Source of the DNA: Peptococcaceae bacterium UBA3937
GTDB taxonomy: Bacteria; Bacillota; Peptococcia; DRI-13; DTU073
DNA: 64,000 nt
NCBI GenBank assembly: GCA_002385735.1
Contig: DGEB01000015.1
Location: 23,764-87,763, forward strand
Direction of reading: 5' to 3'
This document shows, piece by piece, positions 53,724 through 62,570 of the stretch; the stretch's first letter is position 1, and the number at the start of each line of letters is the position of its first letter. A program made the translations under genes and the position numbers. Below the pieces are notes generated by a model, which ran no database searches, was not told where the DNA came from, and saw only the letters and a list, made by a program, of their open reading frames with translations.

Positions 53724-54983
53724 ATGATGGAAGAGCGCTCTTATCCCCATGCGCCCCAAAAGGAACAGCATAATTCGGACAGTAACAAAAGTTCTTACTG
53801 TATTGTGGTGCGGGACGTGCATAAATATTTTGGCGACAAGCACGTTTTGAAAGGGATTAGTCTGGAGATTCCCTATGGAAAAATCTACGGATTGCTGGGT
53901 CCTTCCGGCTGTGGCAAAACAACCATGGTCAAAATCATCGCGGGGCTTTTGGAAGCCACTTCGGGTGAAGTGGATGTTTTGGACGAGCCGATGCCGCAGC
54001 TTAGTTTAATGAACAAGCTGGGTTACATGGCGCAGTCCGATGCCCTGTACGGGACACTCACGGCGGGCGAAAACCTGCGGTTTTTCGGTTCGATTTATGG
54101 GATGAATAAGGGGGAAATCAAAAAACGAATCAGAGAGGTCATGGCGTTAGTCAACTTATCTAACGACATTGACAAACCGGTGCAACATTATTCCGGCGGG
54201 ATGAAGCGGCGGCTTTCCCTGGCGATGGCCATCCTGCATCATCCGCCCGTTTTAGTGTTGGATGAGCCAACAGCCGAAGAGCTGAAGCAGAGTGCCAATA
54301 GCGTTTCCCTGGCGGAAATTGCTTTGGAAAAGGCTCAGCTTTCCCGGGACCAGGCCAAGAAAGAATATGAGCGGCTGGTGCCCTTGTGTGAAGCGGGGGC
54401 TGTGGCTCAGTCGGAACTGGACAAAGCGGAATACCAGTGGAAACTAGCCGAAGCCGCTGCCCATACAGCAGCATTGGAACTGGATAATGCCCGGCAAAAA
54501 CTGGCCTTGCTGCAAAAAGGGACGCGCCAGGAAAAAATTGATGCAGCGCAGGCGGATGTGGCTTTAACCGAGGTGCAGATCCGCCAGGCGGAGGAAAACC
54601 TGGCCAAGTACACCATTACTGCCCTCCACGACGGAACGGTGATCAGCAAGAATTATCTCCTGGGGAATATGGTTTCTTCCGGTTTTAACCTCGTTGATAT
54701 TGCTTCCGAAAAAGAAAAACATGTGGTGGCCTATGTGCCGAAAAGATACCTTGCGAAGATTTGCCACGGGCAAACGGTGGTCATTCGCAGCGAAGGGAAG
54801 CAATACCAAGGCACCATCGGGTTTATCGATGTGAAAGCGCAATACACGCCCAAAGAGTTGCAGAGTTCTGCCAACAAAAACAAAGAAAGCATGAAAATTA
54901 AGGCGAACCTGGCTTCCGGGACACCGTTAAAAGTAGGGGAAAGGGCCGAGCTTGTGATTCCGATTCAGAAGGTAAAGCAATAA
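53724..54983 (+). CDS. Chimeric protein: truncated ABC ATPase joined to an HlyD-type adaptor fragment
   Basis: One open frame of about 419 residues. The N-terminal part is an ABC-2-type exporter ATPase: VVRDVHKYFGDKHVLKGIS, Walker A GPSGCGKTT, signature YSGGMKRRLSLAMA and Walker B VLVLDEPTA. The sequence then switches, within a few bases near 54273-54282, to EELKQSANSVSLAEIALEKAQ, a long coiled-coil hairpin. A barrel/lipoyl half of a membrane-fusion protein follows (YTITALHDGTVISKNYLLGNMV). The D-loop, the switch histidine and the rest of the ATPase, plus the adaptor's signal anchor and first lipoyl half, are missing. Neither function is likely to survive. An in-frame deletion across an exporter operon is the best explanation; an assembly artefact is possible. 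Confidence 0.85.
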   Translation: MMEERSYPHAPQKEQHNSDSNKSSYCIVVRDVHKYFGDKHVLKGISLEIPYGKIYGLLGPSGCGKTTMVKIIAGLLEATSGEVDVLDEPMPQLSLMNKLGYMAQSDALYGTLTAGENLRFFGSIYGMNKGEIKKRIREVMALVNLSNDIDKPVQHYSGGMKRRLSLAMAILHHPPVLVLDEPTAEELKQSANSVSLAEIALEKAQLSRDQAKKEYERLVPLCEAGAVAQSELDKAEYQWKLAEAAAHTAALELDNARQKLALLQKGTRQEKIDAAQADVALTEVQIRQAEENLAKYTITALHDGTVISKNYLLGNMVSSGFNLVDIASEKEKHVVAYVPKRYLAKICHGQTVVIRSEGKQYQGTIGFIDVKAQYTPKELQSSANKNKESMKIKANLASGTPLKVGERAELVIPIQKVKQ

Positions 54984-55124
54984 AATTTAATTGCCTGGCT
55001 GTTTAACTGCTCCCTTCCCGTCAAGTCAAAGGCGAACTGCCCTGATCATCGAAGAATGATTGGATTAAGCGAAGGTATTGCAATCATCTTGATGAGCCAA
55101 TTAAATGAAAAGGCATATGGAGAG

Positions 55125-55165
55125 AAAAACCCCTGTTTCGCAAGAGACGATTCCGGGGTTTTTTT
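55125..55165 (+). terminator. Terminator between the chimera and spoIIGA
   Basis: AAAAACCCC (55125-55133) pairs with GGGGTTTTTTT (55155-55165); TGTTTCGC/GACGATTCC forms part of the loop. The 140 bp before it show nothing recognisable. Confidence 0.8.
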
Positions 55166-55209
55166 GTGGTTTCTTTGCGGATATAAATATTTCGTTTCAG
55201 CTCCATAAT

Positions 55210-55242
55210 TTGACAGAATTTGGAGAATTTATCAGGTATAAT
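55210..55242 (+). promoter_or_regulatory. spoIIG-type promoter with a 21-bp spacer
   Basis: A perfect TTGACA (55210-55215) and a perfect TATAAT (55237-55242) are separated by 21 bp in place of 17. The B. subtilis spoIIG promoter has the same peculiarity (about 22 bp) and depends on Spo0A~P to let sigma-A use it. The spoIIGA start lies about 65 bp downstream. Confidence 0.75.
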
Positions 55243-55306
55243 GAAAAAGGGAAGACAAGAGCAAAGAGAAGGGGAGCGAAAAGCCTTAAGGTGGTTGAAG
55301 GATTCC

Positions 55307-56326
55307 ATGCAGGAAAGCGAGTTGGTCGTTGAGGTTTACCTGGATGTGCTTTTGTTGGTCAACTTCATCATGGACTATTTTATCTTGTGGGGTACGGCTA
55401 AAATAGCCGGTTTACAAAGAAGCCGGGCCCAATTAATGCTGGGAGCTTTCTGCGGGGCTCTTTATTCTTTGGTGGTCTTTTTTCCCCAGTGGCCGGTCCT
55501 CAGTTCCTTTTTGGCGAAGGTTGCCTGTTCCTTAGTCATGGTCTGGCTGGCTTTTCGCCCCTTGACTCTTGTCAGATACCTGCGGACCCTGGCATATTTG
55601 TACGGTTTTTCCATGGCCATGGGGGGAGCCGTTTTGGCTGCAGTCTTTTTGCTCGATGCCCAGCCCGGATCTATCCAGTCATGGAACGGGCTATTATTAT
55701 TCTGGGGAATGGATTTAAGCTGGCTCCTGGTTGGGCTGGTCGTGGCTTTCTTCCTGGCTTATGGAGGGGTGAATTGTTTAAGGAAAAACTGGCGGCAACA
55801 AAAGCTTTTAAGTGAATTAAGCATTTCGGTGGAGAACCGGCTGGTGGTAATCCCGGCCTTATTGGATACAGGGAATGGGCTGATTGACCCGGTTAGTCAG
55901 AAACCGGTGATTATTGCCGAAGCCGCCGCCCTTAAAGACTTATTGCCGGAGTTGCTTTGGCGGGCGCTTGGTGAGCCATCTTTTTCTGAACACAGTTTGT
56001 ATTCCGCCTTGCCCTCGTTGCCTGAGGAGTGGCAAAGCCGCTTATCCTTAATTCCTTATCATTCGGTGGGGAAAGCAGGGGGGTGGCTGGTCGGGTTTAA
56101 ACCGGATTTTGTGCAGGTGCGCGACGGCTCGCGGCGCGTTACCACCGGCACGGTAATGATTGGTTTGGTCAACCGGGCTTTATCAAGGGAGGGTCATTAT
56201 GTGGCCCTTTTACATCCGCAAATCCTGGAGGACAGTGCGGAAATCCTGAAGGACAGTACCGTGGAGGGAGGAGAGCTAAAGAATGCTGGGAGAAAAAATA
56301 AGGATGTTCGAACAATGGAATCTTAA
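55307..56326 (+). CDS. spoIIGA: Sigma-E processing peptidase SpoIIGA
   Basis: A 339-residue membrane aspartic protease that cleaves pro-sigma-E in the mother cell after a SpoIIR signal from the forespore. Five membrane helices (about 6-150) precede the protease domain with the catalytic [11 protein letters not shown]. The N-terminus [20 protein letters not shown] is typical. ATG 55307 has GAAGGA upstream; TTG 55322, with AGGA upstream, is equally close to the family start. The C-terminal tail contains a 21-bp duplication and overlaps sigE by 44 bases. Confidence 0.94.
   Translation: MQESELVVEVYLDVLLLVNFIMDYFILWGTAKIAGLQRSRAQLMLGAFCGALYSLVVFFPQWPVLSSFLAKVACSLVMVWLAFRPLTLVRYLRTLAYLYGFSMAMGGAVLAAVFLLDAQPGSIQSWNGLLLFWGMDLSWLLVGLVVAFFLAYGGVNCLRKNWRQQKLLSELSISVENRLVVIPALLDTGNGLIDPVSQKPVIIAEAAALKDLLPELLWRALGEPSFSEHSLYSALPSLPEEWQSRLSLIPYHSVGKAGGWLVGFKPDFVQVRDGSRRVTTGTVMIGLVNRALSREGHYVALLHPQILEDSAEILKDSTVEGGELKNAGRKNKDVRTMES
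56220..56261 (+). repeat. 21-bp tandem duplication in the spoIIGA tail
   Basis: Two units of AAATCCTGRAGGACAGT-type sequence (56220-56240 and 56241-56261) encode ILEDSAE and ILKDSTV. They lie beyond the conserved protease fold. Confidence 0.7.
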
Positions 56327-57017
56327 AAAAGTCATTGCCACCGTTTTGCGAAGATTGGGCATTGATGAGGAGCTTTTCTATGTGGGCACAAGTGAAGCCT
56401 TGCCTCCTCCGCTGAGCGTCGATGAGGAAAACCGCCTTTTGCAGTGTCTGGAAACCGGGGATCAGGCCGTTAAAGGAACTTTAATTGAGCGTAATCTTCG
56501 TTTAGTGGTTTACATTGCCCGCAAGTTTGAAAATACGGGGGTGGGCATCGAGGATTTGGTTTCCATCGGCACCATTGGTTTAATTAAGGCCGTGAATACC
56601 TTTGACCCGGCCAAAAAAATTAAACTGGCCACATATGCCTCCCGGTGCATTGAAAACGAAATCCTGATGCACCTTCGCCGGAATAACAAAATCAGGTCGG
56701 AAGTTTCCTTTGACGAGCCCTTAAATATTGATTTAGATGGGAATGAGTTGTTGCTTTCCGATGTGATGGGCACCGATAACGATATCATCTATAAGGCTTT
56801 GGAGGAAGAAGTGGATAGAAAACTGTTGTTACAGGCCATGAATAAACTGAGCAGCCGGGAAAAAAAGATCATGGATTTGCGGTTCGGGCTTATCGACGGC
56901 AAGGAAAAGACACAAAAAGAAGTAGCGGATTTGTTAGGCATTTCCCAGTCGTACATCTCCCGCCTGGAAAAACGAATTATCAAGCGCTTGCGCAAGGAGA
57001 TCCAGCGAATGGAGTAA
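56283..57017 (+). CDS. sigE: RNA polymerase sporulation sigma factor sigma-E
   Basis: A 244-residue sigma-70 family factor. The N-terminal pro-sequence (about 1-30) is removed by SpoIIGA. Region 2 ([39 protein letters not shown] ... [20 protein letters not shown]) and region 4 ([19 protein letters not shown]) are the SigE type. It drives mother-cell transcription, including yqfC-yqfD type genes. GGAGGGAGGAG precedes the ATG. spoIIGA-sigE is one unit. Confidence 0.97.
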   Translation: MLGEKIRMFEQWNLKKVIATVLRRLGIDEELFYVGTSEALPPPLSVDEENRLLQCLETGDQAVKGTLIERNLRLVVYIARKFENTGVGIEDLVSIGTIGLIKAVNTFDPAKKIKLATYASRCIENEILMHLRRNNKIRSEVSFDEPLNIDLDGNELLLSDVMGTDNDIIYKALEEEVDRKLLLQAMNKLSSREKKIMDLRFGLIDGKEKTQKEVADLLGISQSYISRLEKRIIKRLRKEIQRME

Positions 57018-57050
57018 AGCAAAGAATTAGAGCGCGGCGTTAATTAATCA

Positions 57051-57079
57051 TTGTTTCCCCAAGGGCCTTCTGCTACAAT
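57051..57079 (+). promoter_or_regulatory. Promoter of the GNAT gene
   Basis: TTGTTT (57051-57056) and TACAAT (57074-57079), 17 bp apart, 119 bp upstream of the start. Confidence 0.5.
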
Positions 57080-57197
57080 TACAATGTAATGTGGGTAATC
57101 TGCCTAATCGGTACGCGATGGCACACATTCGCGATGCTTATTTAAGCAGGATAGCAGGGCAGCATGACAGAATGACAGATGAGGAGTTGGGGCAGCA

Positions 57198-57653
57198 ATG
57201 ACAATCAGAAAGGCGAAGTTAGATGATGTAGAAGCAATGTATGAGTTAGTGAATGATTATGCCGCGAAGGGTTTGATGCTTTCCCGTCCCCGCAACACTT
57301 TTTATGAGAATTTACGGGATTTTATCGTGGTGGAAAAGGAGGGCGAGCTTATCGGCACCGGGGCTTTGCACATCATGTGGCATGACTTGGCCGAGATCCG
57401 GGCTTTAGCCATCAAAGAAGAATACACCCGCCAGGGAATTGGCCGCAAAATGGTGGAATTCCTTCTGCAAGAAGCCCAAGAGATGAATATTCCCAGTGTG
57501 TTTACCCTCACCTATCAACCGGGCTTTTTTGCCAAACTGGGCTTTACGGTAGTGGAAAAGGAGAAAATGCCGCAAAAATTCTGGAGGGATTGTATTAATT
57601 GTCCTAAGTTTCCCAATTGCGACGAAGTATGTATGGAATACCGGTTTCGCTAA
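57198..57653 (+). CDS. GNAT-family N-acetyltransferase (ArgA-like single domain)
   Basis: A 151-residue acetyl-CoA-dependent acetyltransferase. The acetyl-CoA loop TRQGIGRKMVEFLL follows the core strand LAEIRALAI, and TLTYQPGFFAKLGFTVVEKEKMPQKFWRDCINCPKFPNCDE is the conserved end. This C-terminal pattern is typical of short N-acetylglutamate synthases in Clostridia, so arginine biosynthesis is likely, but substrate is not proven. It lies between sigE and sigG with its own promoter. Confidence 0.88.
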   Translation: MTIRKAKLDDVEAMYELVNDYAAKGLMLSRPRNTFYENLRDFIVVEKEGELIGTGALHIMWHDLAEIRALAIKEEYTRQGIGRKMVEFLLQEAQEMNIPSVFTLTYQPGFFAKLGFTVVEKEKMPQKFWRDCINCPKFPNCDEVCMEYRFR

Positions 57654-57795
57654 GGGTAATCAGGTGCCCATTCTTCAAATGGGATAAGGGGATAACCCAA
57701 TAGGGATAATGAGGCGGTATAACCAAGGGGTTGTACCGTTTTTTGTTTTCTTGCCAAGGGTGGCGTTTTGTCTCCAACTCCCGGGATTTTATACG

Positions 57796-57826
57796 GTATA
57801 TTTGCATTTCATCGCGGTAATAATGA
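57796..57826 (+). promoter_or_regulatory. Forespore (sigma-F/sigma-G type) promoter of sigG
   Basis: GTATA (57796-57800), a 15-bp spacer, and GGTAATAATGA (57816-57826), which fits the GGnnAnAnTnw -10 pattern of sigma-F. It lies 37 bp before the sigG start, as expected for a sigma-F-driven, self-reinforcing sigG. Confidence 0.65.
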
Positions 57827-57862
57827 TGTTAGCGTGTAAATTTCCTCGGAGGGTAAAATACG

Positions 57863-58633
57863 ATGATTAACAAGGTGGAAATTTGTGGCGTTAACACTTC
57901 GAAATTACCCGTCTTAAAAAACGCTGTCATGCGGGAGCTTTTTGAACAAATGCAGCAGGGCAATATGGCAGCACGCGAAAAACTCATCAAAGGAAATTTG
58001 CGGCTGGTTTTAAGTGTGATCCAACGCTTTACCAACCGGGGCGAATACGTGGATGATTTATTCCAGGTGGGCTGTATTGGTTTGATGAAGGCCATAGACA
58101 ATTTTGATTTAGGGCAGAATGTGAAATTCTCTACTTATGCCGTACCCATGATTATCGGCGAGATCAGAAGGTATTTGCGGGACAACAACCCGATCCGGGT
58201 AAGTCGTTCCTTACGGGATATTGCCTACAAGGCTTTGCAGGTGAGGGATAATCTGGTGAATAAGAACTCCCGGGAGCCGTCCATTAACGAAATTGCCCGT
58301 GAGCTCAATGTCCCCCGGGAAGAAGTAGTTTTTGCCCTGGATGCGATTCAAGAGCCGGTTTCCTTATTTGAACCGATTTATCACGACGGGGGCGACCCCA
58401 TTTATGTGATGGACCAGGTGGGGGATGAAAAGAATAACGACGCCAATTGGCTGGAAACAATTACGTTGAAAGAAGCCATGCGCAAGTTAAGCAACCGGGA
58501 AAGACATATTTTGACCTTGCGTTTTTTTGAAGGGAAAACCCAGATGGAGGTCGCGGAGGAAATCGGCATTTCCCAGGCGCAGGTGTCACGCCTCGAAAAA
58601 GCCGCCTTAAACCATATGCGAAAGTATGTTTGA
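57863..58633 (+). CDS. sigG: RNA polymerase sporulation sigma factor sigma-G
   Basis: A 256-residue late forespore sigma factor. It is close to Bacillus SigG through NKVEICGVNTSKLPVLKN, RGEYVDDLFQVGCIGLMKAIDNFDL and STYAVPMIIGEIRRYLRDNNPIRVSRSLRDIAYKAL. Regions 2, 3 and 4 are complete (helix-turn-helix MEVAEEIGISQAQVSRLEKAAL). ATG at 57863 follows TCGGAGGG. The spoIIGA-sigE...sigG order is kept, with a GNAT gene in between. Confidence 0.98.
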   Translation: MINKVEICGVNTSKLPVLKNAVMRELFEQMQQGNMAAREKLIKGNLRLVLSVIQRFTNRGEYVDDLFQVGCIGLMKAIDNFDLGQNVKFSTYAVPMIIGEIRRYLRDNNPIRVSRSLRDIAYKALQVRDNLVNKNSREPSINEIARELNVPREEVVFALDAIQEPVSLFEPIYHDGGDPIYVMDQVGDEKNNDANWLETITLKEAMRKLSNRERHILTLRFFEGKTQMEVAEEIGISQAQVSRLEKAALNHMRKYV

Positions 58634-58821
58634 CTGCCACTGTTCATGAGAGCAACGGCAAAACAGGAGCACGAACAAGCGTTCAGGCAAAAAAGAAGAG
58701 CCGGTGGGGAGAGAAATGCTGGAAGAAGCATAGGGAGGCTCATCAACTCATATAGATATATTATGGAAAACGATGGTCTGAAAAAAAGAAGAAAGAATGG
58801 GAAAGAGGAGGATTAGAGGAA

Positions 58822-59073
58822 ATGCTGCTGAAAATTTCCGATTTACGGGATCGGGAAATCATTAACATCAATGATGGCCGCCGTCTGGGTCCCATCAAAG
58901 ATATTGACCTGGATTTGGAAAACGGCAGGATTCAGACGATTATTCTCCCGGCTTATGATGGCGGGAGAATATTAAGTATATTTAGTAAAAACGATGAATT
59001 GGTCATCCCCTGGGAAAACATCCGGCGCATCGGGGTAGATGCGATTTTGGTGGAGCTTTCCGGCCATATGTAA
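58822..59073 (+). CDS. YlmC/YmxH family PRC-barrel sporulation protein
   Basis: An 83-residue PRC-barrel protein (LLKISDLRDREIININDGRRLGPIKDIDLDLENGRI ... LVIPWENIRRIGVDAILVEL). YlmC/YmxH proteins are small and are associated with sporulation genes; ylmC lies near sigG in Bacillus, as here. ATG at 58822 follows GAGGAGGATTAGAGG. Biochemical role unknown. Confidence 0.92.
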   Translation: MLLKISDLRDREIININDGRRLGPIKDIDLDLENGRIQTIILPAYDGGRILSIFSKNDELVIPWENIRRIGVDAILVELSGHM

Positions 59074-59112
59074 GAAGCTTGAAAAGCAGCAAAAAAGATA
59101 CTTTGGTCCCAT

Positions 59113-59166
59113 TGACAAACTCTATATATAGTTATTAAAATTTATATGGGACACTAGATGTAGATT
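59113..59166 (+). promoter_or_regulatory. nrdR promoter with two NrdR-box-like sites 32 bp apart
   Basis: Box 1, ACTCTATATATAGTTA (59119-59134), carries a perfect CTATATATAG core of the NrdR consensus. Box 2, ACACTAGATGTAGATT (59151-59166), matches less well. Their starts are 32 bp apart, about three helical turns, the spacing known for NrdR box pairs. TTGACA at 59113-59118 lies directly before box 1, so binding should block RNA polymerase. Confidence 0.7.
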
Positions 59167-59270
59167 AAAAAAATTATAAAAATTCTCTCCAATGAAATGA
59201 AAAAAGGACCCACTGAGGCATGATTACATAAGACGTGGAATACGGCTGTACGGGAAAGGCGGGTTGTCGG

Positions 59271-59738
59271 ATGCGTTGTCCTTATTGTGGGCAAGGAGAG
59301 TCGAAGGTTTTGGAAACCAGACTGGTGGATGACGGCTTTTCAATTCGTCGACGTAGGGAGTGCATGGCATGTCAAAGCAGGTTTACGACTTATGAAAAAA
59401 GAGATGACATCCCCTTACTGGTCATCAAAAAAGACGGCAGCCGGGAGCCCTTTGACGGGCATAAAATCCTGGACGGCCTGTTAAAGGCTTGTGAAAAACG
59501 TCCGGTTCCCCTGGAAAGGCTGGAAGCGGTGGTTGCCGAGTTGGAAAGAAGCCTGCAGAACGACTCCTTAAAGCGGGAGGTGCCTACGAAGGCCATTGGG
59601 GAAATGGTGATGGAAAAACTGAAGGAGATCGATGAAGTGGCTTATGTTCGCTTCGCTAGTGTTTACCGGGAATTTAAAGATATCAATACCTTTATCCGGG
59701 AGATTGAGAAGTTGCGTTCTCATTCTTCGCAAACTTAG
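59271..59738 (+). CDS. nrdR: Transcriptional repressor NrdR
   Basis: A 155-residue regulator of ribonucleotide reductase genes. The zinc ribbon [17 protein letters not shown] ... [12 protein letters not shown] is followed by an ATP-cone that senses ATP/dATP. The ATG at 59271 gives the canonical MRCPYC start; the longer frame to 59235 is not used. It leads the nrdR-nrdD-nrdG unit, unlike lineages where nrdR sits alone, and should regulate that unit. Confidence 0.97.
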   Translation: MRCPYCGQGESKVLETRLVDDGFSIRRRRECMACQSRFTTYEKRDDIPLLVIKKDGSREPFDGHKILDGLLKACEKRPVPLERLEAVVAELERSLQNDSLKREVPTKAIGEMVMEKLKEIDEVAYVRFASVYREFKDINTFIREIEKLRSHSSQT

Positions 59739-59883
59739 GAAGAGGTAAAGGAGGGTAAATCGGAAAAAGAATTTGAATTGGAAGAAAAGAATAAGTGAAA
59801 AAAGGTCGAGCGATTTGGCAGAAAAAGAGGGCGGAGAAATCAGACAGAAAGCAGAGTGACAAAGAAGACGGGAGGGATTGGCA

Positions 59884-62007
59884 GTGTTTTTACAGATTAG
59901 AAAGCGGGATGACAGGATTGAACCATTTAATCCCACTAAGATCACGGAGGCAATTTTTGCGGCAGCCAAAGCGGTAGGTGGTGAAGATCGCCAGACCGCC
60001 ATGGAATTAACCATTGAGGTCATGAACTATCTCAAGAAACAGAAGCAGCTCGATGATGTTCCCGGTGTTGAGGAAGTGCAGGATGCTGTCGAAAAAGTAC
60101 TGATCGAAACCGGACATGCCCGTACTGCCAAGGCTTATATTCTCTATCGGGAAAAACGTTCGCGCCTGAGAGAGGGCCGGACGGAATTAATGGATACGGT
60201 AGCGGAAATTGTACGTGAGACCAATCGCGACAATGCCAATGTGGGGAACTCCCCTTCGGCCAAAATTTTGCAAATTGCCGAAGCGGCTTCGAAAAGTTTT
60301 TACTTACGGCGTTTAATCCCGGAAGATGAGTCCAGAGCTCATTTGGAAGGGGATATTTACATACATGATTTAGGTTGGTACGGCAAAACGATGACTTGTT
60401 TACAAATCCCGTTGGACAGGCTTTTGCGGGAAGGTTTTAACAATGGCCACGGTTACATCAGGCCGCCGAAGAGCATCAAGACGGCGACGGCTTTGGCGGC
60501 CATCATTCTGCAGAGCAACCAGAATGATATGCACGGTGGCCAGTCTTTTGCCTATTTTGACCGGGATTTAGCTCCTTATGTGGAGATCGAAAAAGAGCGG
60601 CAGATGAAGAACCTGCGGGAGGTTGCCGGGCAACTGGGCACGCCCATGGACGACGAGAAAAAATTGGAAAAATTGGCGCTGGAGCGGACCGAAGACGAAG
60701 TATATCAAGCCATGGAAGGCTTTATCTATAACCTGAATACTATGCACTCCCGGGCGGGAGCGCAAGTGCCCTTCTCCAGCGTTAATCTGGGCACGGATAC
60801 CTCCTGGGCCGGCCGGATGGTGACCAAGAACTTCCTGCTCGCTTTTGAAAAAGGTCTGGGAAAGGGCGAAGCGCCTTTGTTCCCCAATGTCATCTTTAAG
60901 ATTAAGGACGGGGTTAACTACGAAGAAGACGATCCGAACTATGACCTCTTTAAACTGAGCCTGAGAGTGGCCTGCAAACGCTTGCAACCCAACTATTCCT
61001 ACCAGGATGCCAGTTTTAACGCTCCTTACCGGGAGGAAGAAGTGGCCTACATGGGTTGCCGGACGAGGGTTGTTGCCAATGTGAACGGGCCGGCGGTAAC
61101 CAATGGCCGGGGGAACCTTTCCTTTACCACCATTAACTTGCCCCGTTTGGGCATTGAATCGGGCGGGGATCTCACTATCTTCTGGCAGAAGCTGGACCAG
61201 GTCATGGACCTCACCATCAAACAGTTGCTGACCCGCTATAACCTGCAGAAAAAGCTGAGGGTGAAAGACTTCCCCTTCCTGATGGGGCAGCATCTCTATC
61301 TGGACAGTGAAGGGTTAAAACCGGACGATCCGGTGGAAAAAGCCATTCGCCACGGCACGCTGAGTACCGGTTTCATAGGGCTGGCCGAATGTTTGGTGGC
61401 CCTTACCGGAAAACACCACGGCGAAAGCCCGGAAGCCCAGGCCCTTGGTCTGGCGATCGTCAGTTACATGCGGCGCCGTTGTGACGAGGCCTCCAAACAA
61501 CATGGTTTGAACTTTACTTTGCTGGCTACACCGGCCGAGCAATTAAGTGGCAAATTTACGAAGTTAGACCAGGAGCGTTACGGGATTCTTCCGGGGATTA
61601 CCGACCGGGATTGGTATACGAATTCCTTCCATGTGCCGGTTGAATATGAGATTGCGGCTTTGGAGAAAATTAAGATTGAAGCGCCCTATCACAAATACTG
61701 CAATGCCGGTCACATCTCTTATGTGGAGTTGCCTTCGGCGCCTCATCAGAATCTGGAGGCTTTCGAGAAACTGATTAGGGCTATGTGTGAGGCCGATATG
61801 GGATATTTTGCGGTGAATTTCCCGGTGGATATTTGCAAGGAGTGTGGCTATAACGGGGTCATTGATACGGAAACCTGTCCGAAGTGTCACACCGAGGGAC
61901 AGATTAGCCGGGTGCGGCGCATCACCGGTTATCTATCGACCCTGGATATGTTTAATGAAAGCAAACGGGCCGAGGAAAAGAACAGAAAGGTGCATATGAG
62001 ATTATAA
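59884..62007 (+). CDS. nrdD: Anaerobic ribonucleoside-triphosphate reductase
   Basis: A 708-residue glycyl-radical enzyme that makes dNTPs from NTPs without oxygen. An N-terminal ATP-cone (RKRDDRIEPFNPTKITEAIFAAAKAVG) is followed by the ten-stranded barrel with active-site cysteines (ACKRLQPNYSYQ region), a zinc site CKECGYNG ... CPKCH and the glycyl radical motif RRITGYLSTLDMF. The GTG at 59884 is 8 bases after GGAGGG; TTG 59878 is too close. The 145-bp gap from nrdR is purine-rich and holds no gene. Confidence 0.97.
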   Translation: MFLQIRKRDDRIEPFNPTKITEAIFAAAKAVGGEDRQTAMELTIEVMNYLKKQKQLDDVPGVEEVQDAVEKVLIETGHARTAKAYILYREKRSRLREGRTELMDTVAEIVRETNRDNANVGNSPSAKILQIAEAASKSFYLRRLIPEDESRAHLEGDIYIHDLGWYGKTMTCLQIPLDRLLREGFNNGHGYIRPPKSIKTATALAAIILQSNQNDMHGGQSFAYFDRDLAPYVEIEKERQMKNLREVAGQLGTPMDDEKKLEKLALERTEDEVYQAMEGFIYNLNTMHSRAGAQVPFSSVNLGTDTSWAGRMVTKNFLLAFEKGLGKGEAPLFPNVIFKIKDGVNYEEDDPNYDLFKLSLRVACKRLQPNYSYQDASFNAPYREEEVAYMGCRTRVVANVNGPAVTNGRGNLSFTTINLPRLGIESGGDLTIFWQKLDQVMDLTIKQLLTRYNLQKKLRVKDFPFLMGQHLYLDSEGLKPDDPVEKAIRHGTLSTGFIGLAECLVALTGKHHGESPEAQALGLAIVSYMRRRCDEASKQHGLNFTLLATPAEQLSGKFTKLDQERYGILPGITDRDWYTNSFHVPVEYEIAALEKIKIEAPYHKYCNAGHISYVELPSAPHQNLEAFEKLIRAMCEADMGYFAVNFPVDICKECGYNGVIDTETCPKCHTEGQISRVRRITGYLSTLDMFNESKRAEEKNRKVHMRL

Positions 62008-62057
62008 TAAAGCAATAAAAATAAAGATTGCTGAGCTGTAAGGGGAGGGAGAATGAC

Positions 62058-62570
62058 ATGATCAGGTATGCAGGGGTTATCAGTGATTCGGTAGTGGACG
62101 GAACAGGACTTCGCTTAGTTACTTTTCTGCAAGGATGTCCCAGGCATTGTCCGGGCTGTCATAATCCGGAGCTCATTCCTTTTGACCAGCAGAAAGGGCT
62201 GGAGATTGAGGAAAAAGAGTTTGTCCGGCTGCTTTTGAAAAGAATCACCCAAGAGCATTCCGGCATTACTTTCAGCGGGGGCGATCCCTTGATGCAGGCT
62301 GATTCATTATGTGCGGTGCTGGAACGCTTAAAAAAGAAAAAACCGGAGCTGAATGTTTGGGTGTATACCGGCTATAATTTTGAGGAAGTCCGGGACTGGC
62401 CGGTGATGAAATATATTGATGTTCTGGTGGATGGTCCCTTTGTTGAGCAAAAAAAGGATTTGGGCTTGGCCTTTCGTGGTTCTTCCAACCAAAGAATTAT
62501 TGATGTGCCCAAATCACTGGCGCAAAAGGGCAGAGTGGTGGAAATCAAATTGGGTGTGCAAAGCGCCTGA
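62058..62570 (+). CDS. nrdG: Anaerobic ribonucleotide reductase activating protein
   Basis: A 170-residue radical SAM enzyme that installs the glycyl radical on NrdD. The CPRHCPGCHN motif (C-x3-C-x2-C) binds the [4Fe-4S] cluster, and FSGGDPL and WVYTGYNFEE are family motifs. ATG at 62058 follows GGGGAGGG at 8 bp. Its stop overlaps the start of the MFS gene. Confidence 0.96.
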   Translation: MIRYAGVISDSVVDGTGLRLVTFLQGCPRHCPGCHNPELIPFDQQKGLEIEEKEFVRLLLKRITQEHSGITFSGGDPLMQADSLCAVLERLKKKKPELNVWVYTGYNFEEVRDWPVMKYIDVLVDGPFVEQKKDLGLAFRGSSNQRIIDVPKSLAQKGRVVEIKLGVQSA

